A stretch of 9,414 nucleotides of DNA, taken from positions 1 to 9,414 of the forward strand of contig DATFPQ010000027.1 in NCBI GenBank assembly GCA_035264765.1, in the 5' to 3' direction. The position numbers were made by a program, and so were the translations under genes. Under the pieces are notes generated by a model, which was not told the origin of the DNA, made no database searches, and saw nothing but the letters and a program-made list of their open reading frames with translations. Source of the stretch: DATFPQ01 sp035264765 (GTDB lineage: Bacteria > Actinomycetota > Actinomycetes > Actinomycetales > Angustibacteraceae). Shown piece after piece: positions 1 through 6,169 of this stretch (positions are counted from its first letter, which is position 1; the number at the start of each line of letters is the position of its first letter).

Positions 1-656
1 GGGGGGTCTGGCAGCAGGTGCCGGCGGTGCTGGTCCCGGCGGCCTACGTCTCGGCCCTGCAGGCCGCGGGCGCGCGCGCGGTGCTGCTGCCGCCGGAGCG
101 GGGGCTCTCGGAGGAGGAGGCGCTGGCAGTGGTGTCCGGTGTGGACGGGCTCGTCGTGGCGGGCGGGGCCGACGTGGGACCGGGTCGGTACGGCGCCTCG
201 CCGCACCCGCTCACGCAGCGCCCGCGGGACGACCGCGACGACGCAGAGATCGCGTTGGTGCGGGCCGCCGTCGCGGTTGACCTGCCGCTGCTGGGAATCT
301 GCCGCGGGATGCAGGTGATGGCCGTGGCGCAGGGTGGCGAGCTGGACCAGCACCTCCCCGACCTGGTCGGTCACCACGGCCACTCGCCCGCACCTGCCGG
401 CTACGGGATGCACGCAGTGGCGTTCGCGGAGGGCTCCTGGCTGCGCAGTGTCCTGGGGGAACGGGTGGAGGTGCCGACGCACCATCACCAGGGGGTGCGG
501 TCACACCCCGGGCTCGTTGCGACGGGGTGGGCGGAGGACGGCGTCGTCGAGGCGCTGGAGGCGCCGCTGGCGCGGCTGCGTGTGGCGGTCCAGTGGCACC
601 CGGAGGTCGGCGCGGACCCGCGGCTCGCCGAGGCGTTCGTCGCCGAGCTGCGCTAA
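1..656 (+). CDS. Gamma-glutamyl-gamma-aminobutyrate hydrolase-like protein (peptidase C26), 5'-truncated
   Basis: This is a class I glutamine amidotransferase-fold hydrolase of the PuuD/C26 type, which cleaves gamma-glutamyl amides in the cytoplasm. The nucleophile is Cys at 300-302 in LLGICRGMQVM. The catalytic His at 597-599 and the Glu two residues later are in VAVQWHPEV. An oxyanion-strand motif, VVAGGADVGP, lies near 155-184. A GTG at 18 could be read as a start. However, the frame stays open to the left edge, and the residues before it (GVWQQ) match the family's usual segment just after the first beta strand. I therefore read the gene as entering from the left, missing roughly 15-25 N-terminal residues. 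The real substrate is unknown; gamma-glutamyl-polyamines and related amides are the family's usual ones. It ends at TAA 654-656, about 50 bp before the cimA leader. The family call is firm; the substrate is not. Confidence 0.85.
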   Translation, partial: GVWQQVPAVLVPAAYVSALQAAGARAVLLPPERGLSEEEALAVVSGVDGLVVAGGADVGPGRYGASPHPLTQRPRDDRDDAEIALVRAAVAVDLPLLGICRGMQVMAVAQGGELDQHLPDLVGHHGHSPAPAGYGMHAVAFAEGSWLRSVLGERVEVPTHHHQGVRSHPGLVATGWAEDGVVEALEAPLARLRVAVQWHPEVGADPRLAEAFVAELR

Positions 657-693
657 GTCCCAGGCGCCGAGACGGGTGTCCAGCTCCTCGGAC

Positions 694-699
694 CAATGT
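694..699 (+). promoter_or_regulatory. Possible -10 element for the cimA leader transcript
   Basis: CAATGT fits the TAnnnT pattern except at its first base. It ends 6 nt before the ATG at 706, so a start site 6-7 nt downstream would place the RNA 5' end at or next to that codon. No convincing -35 is visible about 17 nt upstream (GACGGG at 671-676 is poor). There is also no Shine-Dalgarno before 706, which fits leaderless translation. This is inference from position and pattern only. Confidence 0.35.
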
Positions 700-705
700 G
701 GCACC

Positions 706-744
706 ATGGCCGGTGTCATGCCGATCTGCGTCCTGATTAGCTGA
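706..744 (+). CDS. Putative cimA leader peptide (branched-chain attenuator)
   Basis: This short frame encodes MAGVMPICVLIS and then TGA; an internal ATG at 718 would give MPICVLIS. Five of its 12 residues are Val, Ile or Leu. Two Ile codons sit near the end: ATC at 724 and ATT at 736, the latter rare in such GC-rich DNA. The stop codon directly abuts a long hairpin (745-783), an intrinsic terminator follows (784-813), and cimA begins 51 nt beyond. That is the layout of a ribosome-mediated transcription attenuator: stalling on branched-chain codons when charged tRNA is scarce would let RNA polymerase read through. Attenuators of this kind are established for ilv and leu operons; I infer the same role here. 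Neither start has a visible ribosome binding site, so translation may be leaderless. It could be a chance short frame, but the content and position argue against that. Confidence 0.6.
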   Translation: MAGVMPICVLIS

Positions 745-783
745 GGCGCGACGACGGGCCCTTCGAGGGCTCGACGCCGCGCC
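745..783 (+). promoter_or_regulatory. Leader hairpin directly after the leader-peptide stop codon
   Basis: GGCGCG (745-750) pairs with CGCGCC (778-783). Inside it, CGGGCCCT (755-762) pairs with AGGGCTCG (766-773), with one G-U pair and a three-base loop. A short GC step and a mismatch join the two helices. The result is a near-continuous 39-nt hairpin that begins at the base after TGA and ends at the base before the terminator stem. Its position suggests the pause or protector hairpin of an attenuator. A ribosome finishing the leader peptide would cover its 5' arm. Confidence 0.55.
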
Positions 784-813
784 AGACCTCCCGTGCCCGG
801 GGGGTCTTTTTTT
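784..813 (+). terminator. Intrinsic terminator upstream of cimA (attenuator)
   Basis: AGACCTCCC (784-792) pairs with GGGGGGTCT (799-807) over 9 bp, with one T-G wobble and a six-base loop. An unbroken T run continues to 813. T-tract terminators like this stand out in DNA this GC-rich. It lies between the branched-chain leader peptide and cimA on the same strand, so it would cut cimA transcription unless prevented. A simpler reading is that it just ends the upstream hydrolase transcript, but the leader peptide in between favours attenuation. Confidence 0.8.
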
Positions 814-848
814 GTACGAGCCGGCCCACCGGCACCGGACGCCTGACC

Positions 849-855
849 GAGGGAG
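849..855 (+). promoter_or_regulatory. Ribosome binding site of cimA
   Basis: GAGGGAG ends 9 nt before the GTG at 865 and is a good match to the 16S rRNA 3' end. It supports GTG 865 as the cimA start. This also means cimA has its own translation signal on a leadered mRNA, unlike several other starts in the window. Confidence 0.7.
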
Positions 856-864
856 CTCCACGTC

Positions 865-2454
865 GTGCCTGCCAGCTCGGACTTCCACGTCTACGACACG
901 ACCCTGCGGGACGGCGCCCAGCAGGAGGGGCTCGCCTTGTCGGTCGGCGACAAGATGGCGATTGCCGGCTACCTGGACGAGCTCGGTGTCGGGTTCATCG
1001 AGGGAGGCTGGCCCGGGGCGATCCCTCGGGACACCGAGTTCTTCGCCCGTGCGGCTCGCGACCTGCAGCTGCGGACGGCCGTCCTGGCGGCATTCGGTGC
1101 GACCCGGCGTCCGAACGTCACGGCCGCGGCAGACCCGCAGGTCCGAGCGCTGCTGGACTCGCAGGCTCCGGTCGTCACGCTGGTCGCCAAGAGCCACGCC
1201 CGGCATGTCGAGTCCGCGCTGCGAACCACGCTCGCGGAGAACCTCGCGATGGTGCGCGACACGGTCGGGTTCCTGGTGGCCGAGGGACGTCGGGTGATGC
1301 TCGACGCGGAGCACTTCTTCGACGGGTACCGAGACGACCCCAAGTACGCCCTCGAGGTCGTACGTGCGGCCGCCGAGCAGGGGGCGGAGGTGGTGACGCT
1401 CTGCGACACCAACGGCGGCATGCTCCCGCCGCAGGTCGCGGACGCGGTCCACGAGGTGCTGTCAGCGTCGGGTGCGCGGCTGGGAATCCACTGCCACAAC
1501 GACACGGGGTGCGCCGTCGCCAACTCCCTCGCCGCCGTCGAAGCCGGCGTCACGCACGTGCAGGGCACGCTCAACGGGTACGGCGAGCGCACTGGCAACG
1601 CGGATCTGGTAACGGTCGTCGCCAACCTGGTGCTCAAGCTGGGCCGGCCCGTCCTCGACCCGCGTCGGCTGCAGGAGGCCACACGTATCGCGCACGCCGT
1701 CAGCGAGCTGACCACCGTGGTGCCGTACTCGCGTCAGCCGTACGTTGGGGCTAGCGCGTTCGCGCACAAAGCGGGCCTGCACGCGAGCGCCATCAAGGTC
1801 GATCCCGACCTGTACCAGCACACCGACCCCAAGGCTGTCGGGAACGACATGCGGATGCTGGTATCCGACATGGCCGGCCGGGCGTCCATCGAGCTGAAGG
1901 GCCGAGAGCTGGGGTATGACCTAGCCGGTCAGCACGATCTCCTCGCAAGGCTCACCGATCGGGTGAAGGCGCTGGAAGCACGTGGGTACACCTTCGACGC
2001 AGCGGACGCCTCGTTCGAGCTCATGCTGCGTGAGGAGGTCGAGGGGCACCGTCCGCAGTTCTTCGACGTGGAGAGCTGGCGGGTGATGACAGATGCGCGG
2101 GCAGGGGAGCACGCTCTCTCCGAGGCAACGGTCAAGCTGGTCGCCGGGGGCCGTCGGGTCGTGGCGACGGGGGAGGGCAACGGCCCTGTCAACGCCCTGG
2201 ACCACGCGCTGCGCCAAGCGCTGAGCGGTGCGTACCCGGAGCTGGAGCGCCTGCAGCTGATCGACTACCGGGTTCGCATCCTCGACTCGGCGCACGGTTC
2301 GGATGCGGCGACCCGCGTGCTCATCGAGACCAGCGACGGCCAGACGTCGTGGGAGACGGTCGGAGTGGCGGGAAACATCGTCGAGGCGTCCTGGGAGGCC
2401 CTGGTCGACGGCATCGCGTACGGGTTGGCCCGCCACGGCATTCCCCGCCGCTGA
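865..2454 (+). CDS. cimA: Citramalate synthase (CimA, LeuA2-type)
   Basis: CimA condenses pyruvate and acetyl-CoA to (R)-citramalate, the first step of the threonine-independent route to 2-oxobutyrate and isoleucine. The 529-residue length suits the family. The DRE-TIM barrel opens with DTTLRDGAQQEG (11-22), carrying the catalytic Arg15 and metal ligand Asp16. IEGGWPGAIPRD (45-56) is typical of the CimA/homocitrate branch. The metal-binding HCHNDTG (209-215) and GYGERTGNADL (238-248) follow. A LeuA-type C-terminal dimer/allosteric domain runs from about 400 to 525, so feedback control, probably by isoleucine, is likely. 2-isopropylmalate synthase is the main alternative, but the FxEGGWPG region and the total length favour CimA. 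The start is GTG with a good ribosome binding site. Upstream lies an attenuator-like leader with Ile codons, which fits control by isoleucine supply. Confidence 0.93.
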   Translation: MPASSDFHVYDTTLRDGAQQEGLALSVGDKMAIAGYLDELGVGFIEGGWPGAIPRDTEFFARAARDLQLRTAVLAAFGATRRPNVTAAADPQVRALLDSQAPVVTLVAKSHARHVESALRTTLAENLAMVRDTVGFLVAEGRRVMLDAEHFFDGYRDDPKYALEVVRAAAEQGAEVVTLCDTNGGMLPPQVADAVHEVLSASGARLGIHCHNDTGCAVANSLAAVEAGVTHVQGTLNGYGERTGNADLVTVVANLVLKLGRPVLDPRRLQEATRIAHAVSELTTVVPYSRQPYVGASAFAHKAGLHASAIKVDPDLYQHTDPKAVGNDMRMLVSDMAGRASIELKGRELGYDLAGQHDLLARLTDRVKALEARGYTFDAADASFELMLREEVEGHRPQFFDVESWRVMTDARAGEHALSEATVKLVAGGRRVVATGEGNGPVNALDHALRQALSGAYPELERLQLIDYRVRILDSAHGSDAATRVLIETSDGQTSWETVGVAGNIVEASWEALVDGIAYGLARHGIPRR

Positions 2455-2477
2455 CCGGCCAGCGAAAGATCCGCGCA

Positions 2478-2515
2478 CCACCGTGGCGCTCCATGGCCTC
2501 CCGGTGCCACGGTGG
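2478..2515 (+). promoter_or_regulatory. 10-bp inverted repeat between cimA and the DUF385 gene
   Basis: CCACCGTGGC (2478-2487) and GCCACGGTGG (2506-2515) are perfect reverse complements with an 18-nt loop. No T tract follows, so it is a poor classical terminator, though T-less hairpins can terminate in actinobacteria. The 3' arm contains the purine-rich GGTGG just before the ATG at 2520, so the folded RNA would hide the likely ribosome binding site. It could be the cimA terminator, a translational control element, or both. Confidence 0.5.
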
Positions 2516-2519
2516 GCCC

Positions 2520-2915
2520 ATGGCCTACCTGAAGCCCCCGGCCTTCACCAAGAAGGTGTTCAACCCGATCGCCGCGAAGCTCGGCCTGAGCGGCTCCGCG
2601 GAGCTCGTGGTCGTCGGCCGCCGCAGCGGCACACCCCGTTCGGTACCGGTGATCCCGGTGGAGGTGGATGGGGTGCTCTACGTCGTGTCGACCCGCGGAG
2701 AGGCCGAGTGGGTCCGCAACCTGCGGGCGGCTGAGACCTGCCAGCTCCGTGGCAGGCACCATCCCGGTCAGTACGCCGCCGAGGAGCTCAGCACCGAGAA
2801 TCGTGCACCGGTGCTCGCGGCCTACCGGGCGAAGGCTGGCGGAATGGTGAAGGGCTACTTCTCCAAGCTGCCCGACAGTGGAGACCACCCCGTGTTCCGT
2901 CTCTCCGCCCGCTGA
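2520..2915 (+). CDS. Nitroreductase-family deazaflavin (F420)-dependent oxidoreductase (DUF385)
   Basis: This 131-residue protein belongs to the Ddn/DUF385 split-barrel family of Actinomycetota, whose studied members bind the deazaflavin F420 and reduce small molecules. Visible family marks are LVVVGRRSGTPRSVPVIPV (29-47), corresponding to the family's GRxSGxPR cofactor strand, and VVSTRGEAEWVRNLRA (55-70), matching the conserved GxxxxPxWxxNL segment although the Pro is replaced. The C-terminal HPVFRL is also usual. ATG 2520 fits the family N terminus (xYLKPPxF). A second in-frame ATG at 2493 would add nine residues but has no ribosome binding site. The gene follows cimA by 65 bp and may be cotranscribed, with a hairpin between them. 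Its last 61 bp overlap the convergent HNH gene. The substrate is unknown. Confidence 0.85.
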   Translation: MAYLKPPAFTKKVFNPIAAKLGLSGSAELVVVGRRSGTPRSVPVIPVEVDGVLYVVSTRGEAEWVRNLRAAETCQLRGRHHPGQYAAEELSTENRAPVLAAYRAKAGGMVKGYFSKLPDSGDHPVFRLSAR

Positions 2916-4315
2916 CCCGGCGGAGCTCCTTGACGACGCAGCCCAGGGTTTCGCTCCAGCCAGCGTCGGACGAGCTCGTCGATCGCCCGGTCGGCCGTGG
3001 CGGCAGACGCCGGTGGAGCCGGTTCATCGCAGCGTTGCCAGACGACCCGGCCATCGACGAGGCGCCCCACCAGACCGGTTGCGTGTACGTGCCGGTGGTG
3101 ACGACCGCAGAGCAGGGCGCCGTTACGGGCTGACGTCGCACCGCCTACCCGGAAGCCCTCGAGATGGTGCACGTCGCACCAGGCCGGCGGCGCCCCGCAG
3201 CCCGGGAAGGTGCAGCGCCGGTCCCGGCTGATGATCGCCTGGCGCACCCGATCCGGGAACAGGTACACCGTGTTGCCGACGTCAAGCGGGCCTCCGTCCG
3301 CACCAACCAGGATCGGGACGATGTCGGCGTCGCATGCGAGCGTCTGCGCGGTGAGCCGGGAAAGCGGCCAGCCGTCCGGCAGCTGTGCGACGTCGACCCC
3401 GGGATGCGCACCGATGGCGGACGCTAGCGTCGCAGCCGGCACGGTGATGACGAGACGTCGCGCCGTTCCGTGGGTCGTCGGGAGCAGCCCGTCGGCCGCC
3501 ATCGCCTTCTCCGCGAGCTGCTGGGCCGCGTCGTGCCGTCGCATCGCTGCGGTTCGCGTATCCGCCGTCCCGTCGGCGGCCGGGCGCGGAGCCGACCAGG
3601 CGTCCAGTGCGGCTGCCAGCGCGGCGCCGCACACGGGCGTCAACTGTCCCTTCAGCAGGTACATGCCACTGGTCTCACGCACCAACGTGAGTGTGCGGAC
3701 CTCCGCCTGCCGATCCTCGTCCCGCGCCAGCCGCTCACCCGCCTGCGGGTCGAGGGTGGCAACGAGGCGCTCGGCCATGGCGCGGACGACGGCTGGGTCG
3801 TGCTGGGCGGCCTGCCCGGTAAGCACCTCCTGCGCCTCGGCGAGTGTTGCCTCGTCCACCAGGCCGGCCGGCGTCGCGGGAGGCACCAGACGGCTCATTG
3901 CCTGGGTGATGTGGAGTGCCGACCCGGTAGGAAGGTCCCCGGACAGCACGGCGTCGCGGGTCGGCGCCAGGTCCACCCTGCCGGCGAGCTCGTCCAGGCC
4001 GAACAGCGCCTGCGCCTGCGCTGCCCGTCGGGACACCTCACGCCGGTCCGTCGTCGGAACCTGCTGGCGCAGCCAGGCGCCGAGGTTCCCAAGGCCGGAC
4101 CGCTTGGGAAGGTCGCGGTCTGACACCTCGGCCAGCAGCCGCAGGCTCTGCCCCTCCAGCCGTCGACCGCACCGGTCGAGCTCTGCGATCGCCACCGCGA
4201 GGACGTCGTCGTTCTCACCCGCCGGCGCCGTCGCGGCCAGCCGGTCGAGTGCGGCCACGACGCCGGCGACGGCGGCCTCGAGGCCGTCCGCCACACTGGC
4301 CGGGGTGGTTGCCAT
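2855..4315 (-). CDS. DUF222 / HNH endonuclease signature protein (13E12-type)
   Basis: This 486-residue protein belongs to the DUF222 plus HNH group that is multicopy in many actinobacterial genomes and includes the mycobacterial 13E12 repeat proteins. The mostly helical DUF222 region covers about residues 10-330. The HNH nuclease motif is at 368-411: Cys368, Cys373, Cys380, the His383-His384 pair, Asn398, Cys403, the His406-His407 pair and His411, all in the expected order, so the active site looks intact. The biological role of the family is not established; nuclease activity is inferred from the motif. ATG 4315 is the first start after an in-frame TAG 12 nt upstream. There is no ribosome binding site, but a -10-like TAGCGT lies 6 nt before it, suggesting a leaderless transcript. 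The low-complexity C-terminal tail (about 455-486) runs over the end of the convergent DUF385 gene. Confidence 0.88.
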   Translation of the reverse strand: MATTPASVADGLEAAVAGVVAALDRLAATAPAGENDDVLAVAIAELDRCGRRLEGQSLRLLAEVSDRDLPKRSGLGNLGAWLRQQVPTTDRREVSRRAAQAQALFGLDELAGRVDLAPTRDAVLSGDLPTGSALHITQAMSRLVPPATPAGLVDEATLAEAQEVLTGQAAQHDPAVVRAMAERLVATLDPQAGERLARDEDRQAEVRTLTLVRETSGMYLLKGQLTPVCGAALAAALDAWSAPRPAADGTADTRTAAMRRHDAAQQLAEKAMAADGLLPTTHGTARRLVITVPAATLASAIGAHPGVDVAQLPDGWPLSRLTAQTLACDADIVPILVGADGGPLDVGNTVYLFPDRVRQAIISRDRRCTFPGCGAPPAWCDVHHLEGFRVGGATSARNGALLCGRHHRHVHATGLVGRLVDGRVVWQRCDEPAPPASAATADRAIDELVRRWLERNPGLRRQGAPPGQRAERRNTGWSPLSGSLEK

Positions 4316-4321
4316 GTCTGC

Positions 4322-4327
4322 ACGCTA
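4322..4327 (-). promoter_or_regulatory. Candidate -10 element for the DUF222/HNH gene
   Basis: Read on the minus strand, TAGCGT ends 6 nt before ATG 4315. It fits the actinobacterial TAnnnT -10 pattern and would start the RNA at or beside the start codon. No clear -35 or Shine-Dalgarno is seen. Confidence 0.45.
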
Positions 4328-4431
4328 GGTGCCCAACGCGGCGGCACGGTCGTGCGTGAGGCGAACTGTGGACCGTGGGAAAAGCGCCAAACCTGTGGCC
4401 GGCGACAACCGCGACAATCCCCAGACCGCGC

Positions 4432-5328
4432 TCAGGCGGGCTTGAGTAGCCGGTCACAGACTCCCAGCAGCTCACCCCGAAGCACCTGGCCGCGCTCGCT
4501 GAACCCGCGCTGACCGGCCACGTACTGCGCCCGCCCAGCTGGTGTCTCGACCGGAACAGGAGACAGCCCGAGGGTCGACAGGTCATAGGGGGACGCCCGC
4601 ATGTCGAGCTCGCGTGCCTCCCGGGCCAGTGTGAAGCAGCGCCGCACCAGCGCCGACGGCGCCGCCGGCGTCAGCTTGTACGAAAGCTTGTAGAGATCCA
4701 TCGCGGCATGCAGGCATCCGGGCTGTTCCAGCTCCACCTGCCCCGCTCGAGACGGTTGCACTGAGTTGAGGCCACGGGCCGGCGGCGTGAAGAACCGAAA
4801 CGCGTCGAAATGCGTGCAGCGCACCGGCTGCGACTCCACCACCGCATCCGTCTCGCGCTGTGTCAGCCGCAACGGCCAGTCCTCGTGCCGCTGCTGGCCG
4901 GGTCGCAGGCCGTACACCATCGCCCACTCGTGCAGTCCGAAGCAGCCGAGCTGCGCGGGGCGGCCGGCCGTAGCCGCCAGCAGGTCGCGCACGGACCGCA
5001 CTAGGTCGCCGCGCGCGGCGAGGAATCCGTCGACGTCCATCGCCACCCCGCCGTCGACCGCGCGGTACCACCGCCAGCCGGTCCGGGGCGCGGCCGCTGC
5101 ACCGGCCAGCACCACGCCGGCACCGGGGTGCCAGCGCCGAAGCCTGCTCGGCCGATGGCTGTAGTACGTCCACAGGAAGTCGTCCACCGGGTGCCGCTCG
5201 CCCCGGGGGGCGCGGGCGCGCCGTCCCGCAGTCCAGGCGTCGACCTGGTGCTCGTGCTCCCGCTCCAGCCGCTTCCACTCGCTCTCGGGGAGCACGCGGA
5301 CGCCGGGCTGCACGTGGACGGCGGTCAC
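4432..5328 (-). CDS. Conserved actinobacterial protein, commonly annotated '3-methyladenine DNA glycosylase'
   Basis: This 298-residue protein belongs to an actinobacterial family that I recognise by its motifs: HPVDDFLWTYYSHRPSRLRRWHPG (46-69), CFGLHEWAMVYG (129-140), CTHFDAFRFFTPPA (171-184), QPGCLHAAMDLYK (202-214) and LDMRASPYDL (241-250). Databases usually name it 3-methyladenine DNA glycosylase. I see neither the helix-hairpin-helix GPD motif of AlkA nor obvious TagA or AAG features, so that activity should be treated as unproven. Several His and Cys residues (H67, H133, C171, H173, C205, H207) sit inside the conserved blocks and could bind a metal or heme; this is inference. No signal peptide or membrane segment is apparent. 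I chose GTG 5328 because a -10-like TACCCT ends 6 nt before it and the family N terminus starts about here. It is divergent from the FAH gene across 34 bp, and the HNH gene lies 116 bp downstream. Confidence 0.75.
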   Translation of the reverse strand: MTAVHVQPGVRVLPESEWKRLEREHEHQVDAWTAGRRARAPRGERHPVDDFLWTYYSHRPSRLRRWHPGAGVVLAGAAAAPRTGWRWYRAVDGGVAMDVDGFLAARGDLVRSVRDLLAATAGRPAQLGCFGLHEWAMVYGLRPGQQRHEDWPLRLTQRETDAVVESQPVRCTHFDAFRFFTPPARGLNSVQPSRAGQVELEQPGCLHAAMDLYKLSYKLTPAAPSALVRRCFTLAREARELDMRASPYDLSTLGLSPVPVETPAGRAQYVAGQRGFSERGQVLRGELLGVCDRLLKPA

Positions 5329-5334
5329 CCGCCA

Positions 5335-5340
5335 AGGGTA
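5335..5340 (-). promoter_or_regulatory. Candidate -10 element for the minus-strand gene starting at 5328
   Basis: TACCCT on the minus strand ends 6 nt before GTG 5328, implying a leaderless transcript. It lies back to back, 10 bp apart, with the -10 candidate of the divergent FAH gene. Confidence 0.4.
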
Positions 5341-5350
5341 CGGGGGCCGG

Positions 5351-5356
5351 TAGCCT
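5351..5356 (+). promoter_or_regulatory. Candidate -10 element for the FAH-family gene
   Basis: TAGCCT is followed by six C residues and then GTG 5363. There is no ribosome binding site, so a leaderless transcript starting at about 5363 is the natural reading. The whole divergent promoter must fit in 34 bp plus coding sequence, so any -35 would overlap the opposite gene's start. Confidence 0.45.
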
Positions 5357-5362
5357 CCCCCC

Positions 5363-6142
5363 GTGCGCATCGCGAGGTACACCACCGGAGAAGAGCCCAC
5401 GTTCGGCATCGTCGAGGACGACGGCGGCCGGCTGGTGCTGTCGGAGGTGCAGGGCGACCCGCTGTACCAGCCGGTCACCCCGACCGGTGTGCGCGTGCCG
5501 CTCGACGACGTGCGCCTCCTAGCGCCGGTCATCCCACGCAGCAAGGTCGTCGGCATCGGGAGGAACTACGCCGAGCACGCCGCCGAGATGGGCGGCGAGG
5601 CGCCGGCCGAGCCGCTCCTCTTCCTCAAGCCGAACACCTCCGTTATCGGTCCCGGCGACCCGGTCACGCTCCCCAGGCAGTCCCGCAACGTGCACTACGA
5701 GGGCGAGCTGGCCGTCGTCATCGGGCGAATCTGCAAGGACGTACCCGTCGAGCGGGTCCCGGACGTCATCTACGGCTACACCTGCGCCAACGACGTCACG
5801 GCGCGGGATCTGCAGCGCAGCGACGGGCAGTGGGCCAGGGCCAAGGGGTTCGACGGCTTCTGCCCGCTCGGCCCGTGGATCGAGACGTCCCTCGACCCCT
5901 CGGACCTGCATGTCGTGACTCGCCGCGACGGCGAGGTGGTGCAGGACGGGCGGACGTCGCAGATGGTCCACGACGTCGCCCACCTGGTCGCGCATGTGTC
6001 GGCGGCCTTCACCCTGCTTCCCGGCGACGTCATCCTCACCGGGACGCCCGCCGGCGTCGGACCGGTCGGCGCCGGTCAGCGCGTGGAGGTCGAGATCGAG
6101 GGCATCGGAACCCTCGCCAACCCCTTCGTCACGCGGGACTGA
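5363..6142 (+). CDS. Fumarylacetoacetate hydrolase (FAH)-family protein
   Basis: This 259-residue enzyme has the FAH fold, with the short N-terminal domain of the HpcE-like/5-oxopent-3-ene-1,2,5-tricarboxylate decarboxylase or acylpyruvase group. Metal ligands are visible as Glu113 and Glu115 in HYEGELAVVIG and Asp144 in ANDVTARDLQ. Lys161 in the WARAKGFDGFCPLGPW stretch and the TGTPAGVGP loop (226-234) are the other conserved active-site parts. KVVGIGRNYAEHAAEM (61-76) is the usual lid segment. Members of the family hydrolyse or decarboxylate 2,4-dioxo acids or acylpyruvates; the substrate here cannot be read from sequence. Mycobacteria carry the equivalent gene beside gltX (Rv2993c beside Rv2992c), so the neighbourhood is conserved. 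Here a minus-strand secreted-protein gene sits between the two. GTG 5363 is chosen because the reading starts directly at the family N terminus (MRIARY) and a -10-like hexamer lies 6 nt upstream. Confidence 0.9.
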   Translation: MRIARYTTGEEPTFGIVEDDGGRLVLSEVQGDPLYQPVTPTGVRVPLDDVRLLAPVIPRSKVVGIGRNYAEHAAEMGGEAPAEPLLFLKPNTSVIGPGDPVTLPRQSRNVHYEGELAVVIGRICKDVPVERVPDVIYGYTCANDVTARDLQRSDGQWARAKGFDGFCPLGPWIETSLDPSDLHVVTRRDGEVVQDGRTSQMVHDVAHLVAHVSAAFTLLPGDVILTGTPAGVGPVGAGQRVEVEIEGIGTLANPFVTRD

Positions 6143-6169
6143 CGCCGACCGGCCCGGACCCGCCCGACC

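Noticed and set aside
18..656. GTG 18 as the true start of the C26 hydrolase
   Set aside because: The frame is open to the left edge, and the residues before GTG match the family's conserved segment; starting at 18 would remove the first beta strand of the domain.
657..864. T-box or known riboswitch upstream of cimA
   Set aside because: No T-box consensus stretch that would pair with a tRNA acceptor end and no specifier-loop layout is visible; the short peptide plus terminator explains the region better.
211..1452. Long minus-strand open frame antisense to the C26 hydrolase and cimA
   Set aside because: It is Arg/Pro-rich, has no family motifs, and opposes two genes with intact catalytic motifs. 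Such frames arise easily in DNA with GC-rich third positions.
2855..4315. HNH/13E12-type gene as a mobile element or phage attachment site
   Set aside because: No terminal repeats, integrase or target duplications are visible nearby. The family is multicopy, but this copy looks like an ordinary chromosomal gene.
3210..4328. Ser/Arg-rich + strand open frame opposite the HNH gene
   Set aside because: The minus-strand frame carries the complete HNH motif and DUF222 region; the opposite frame shows only composition bias.
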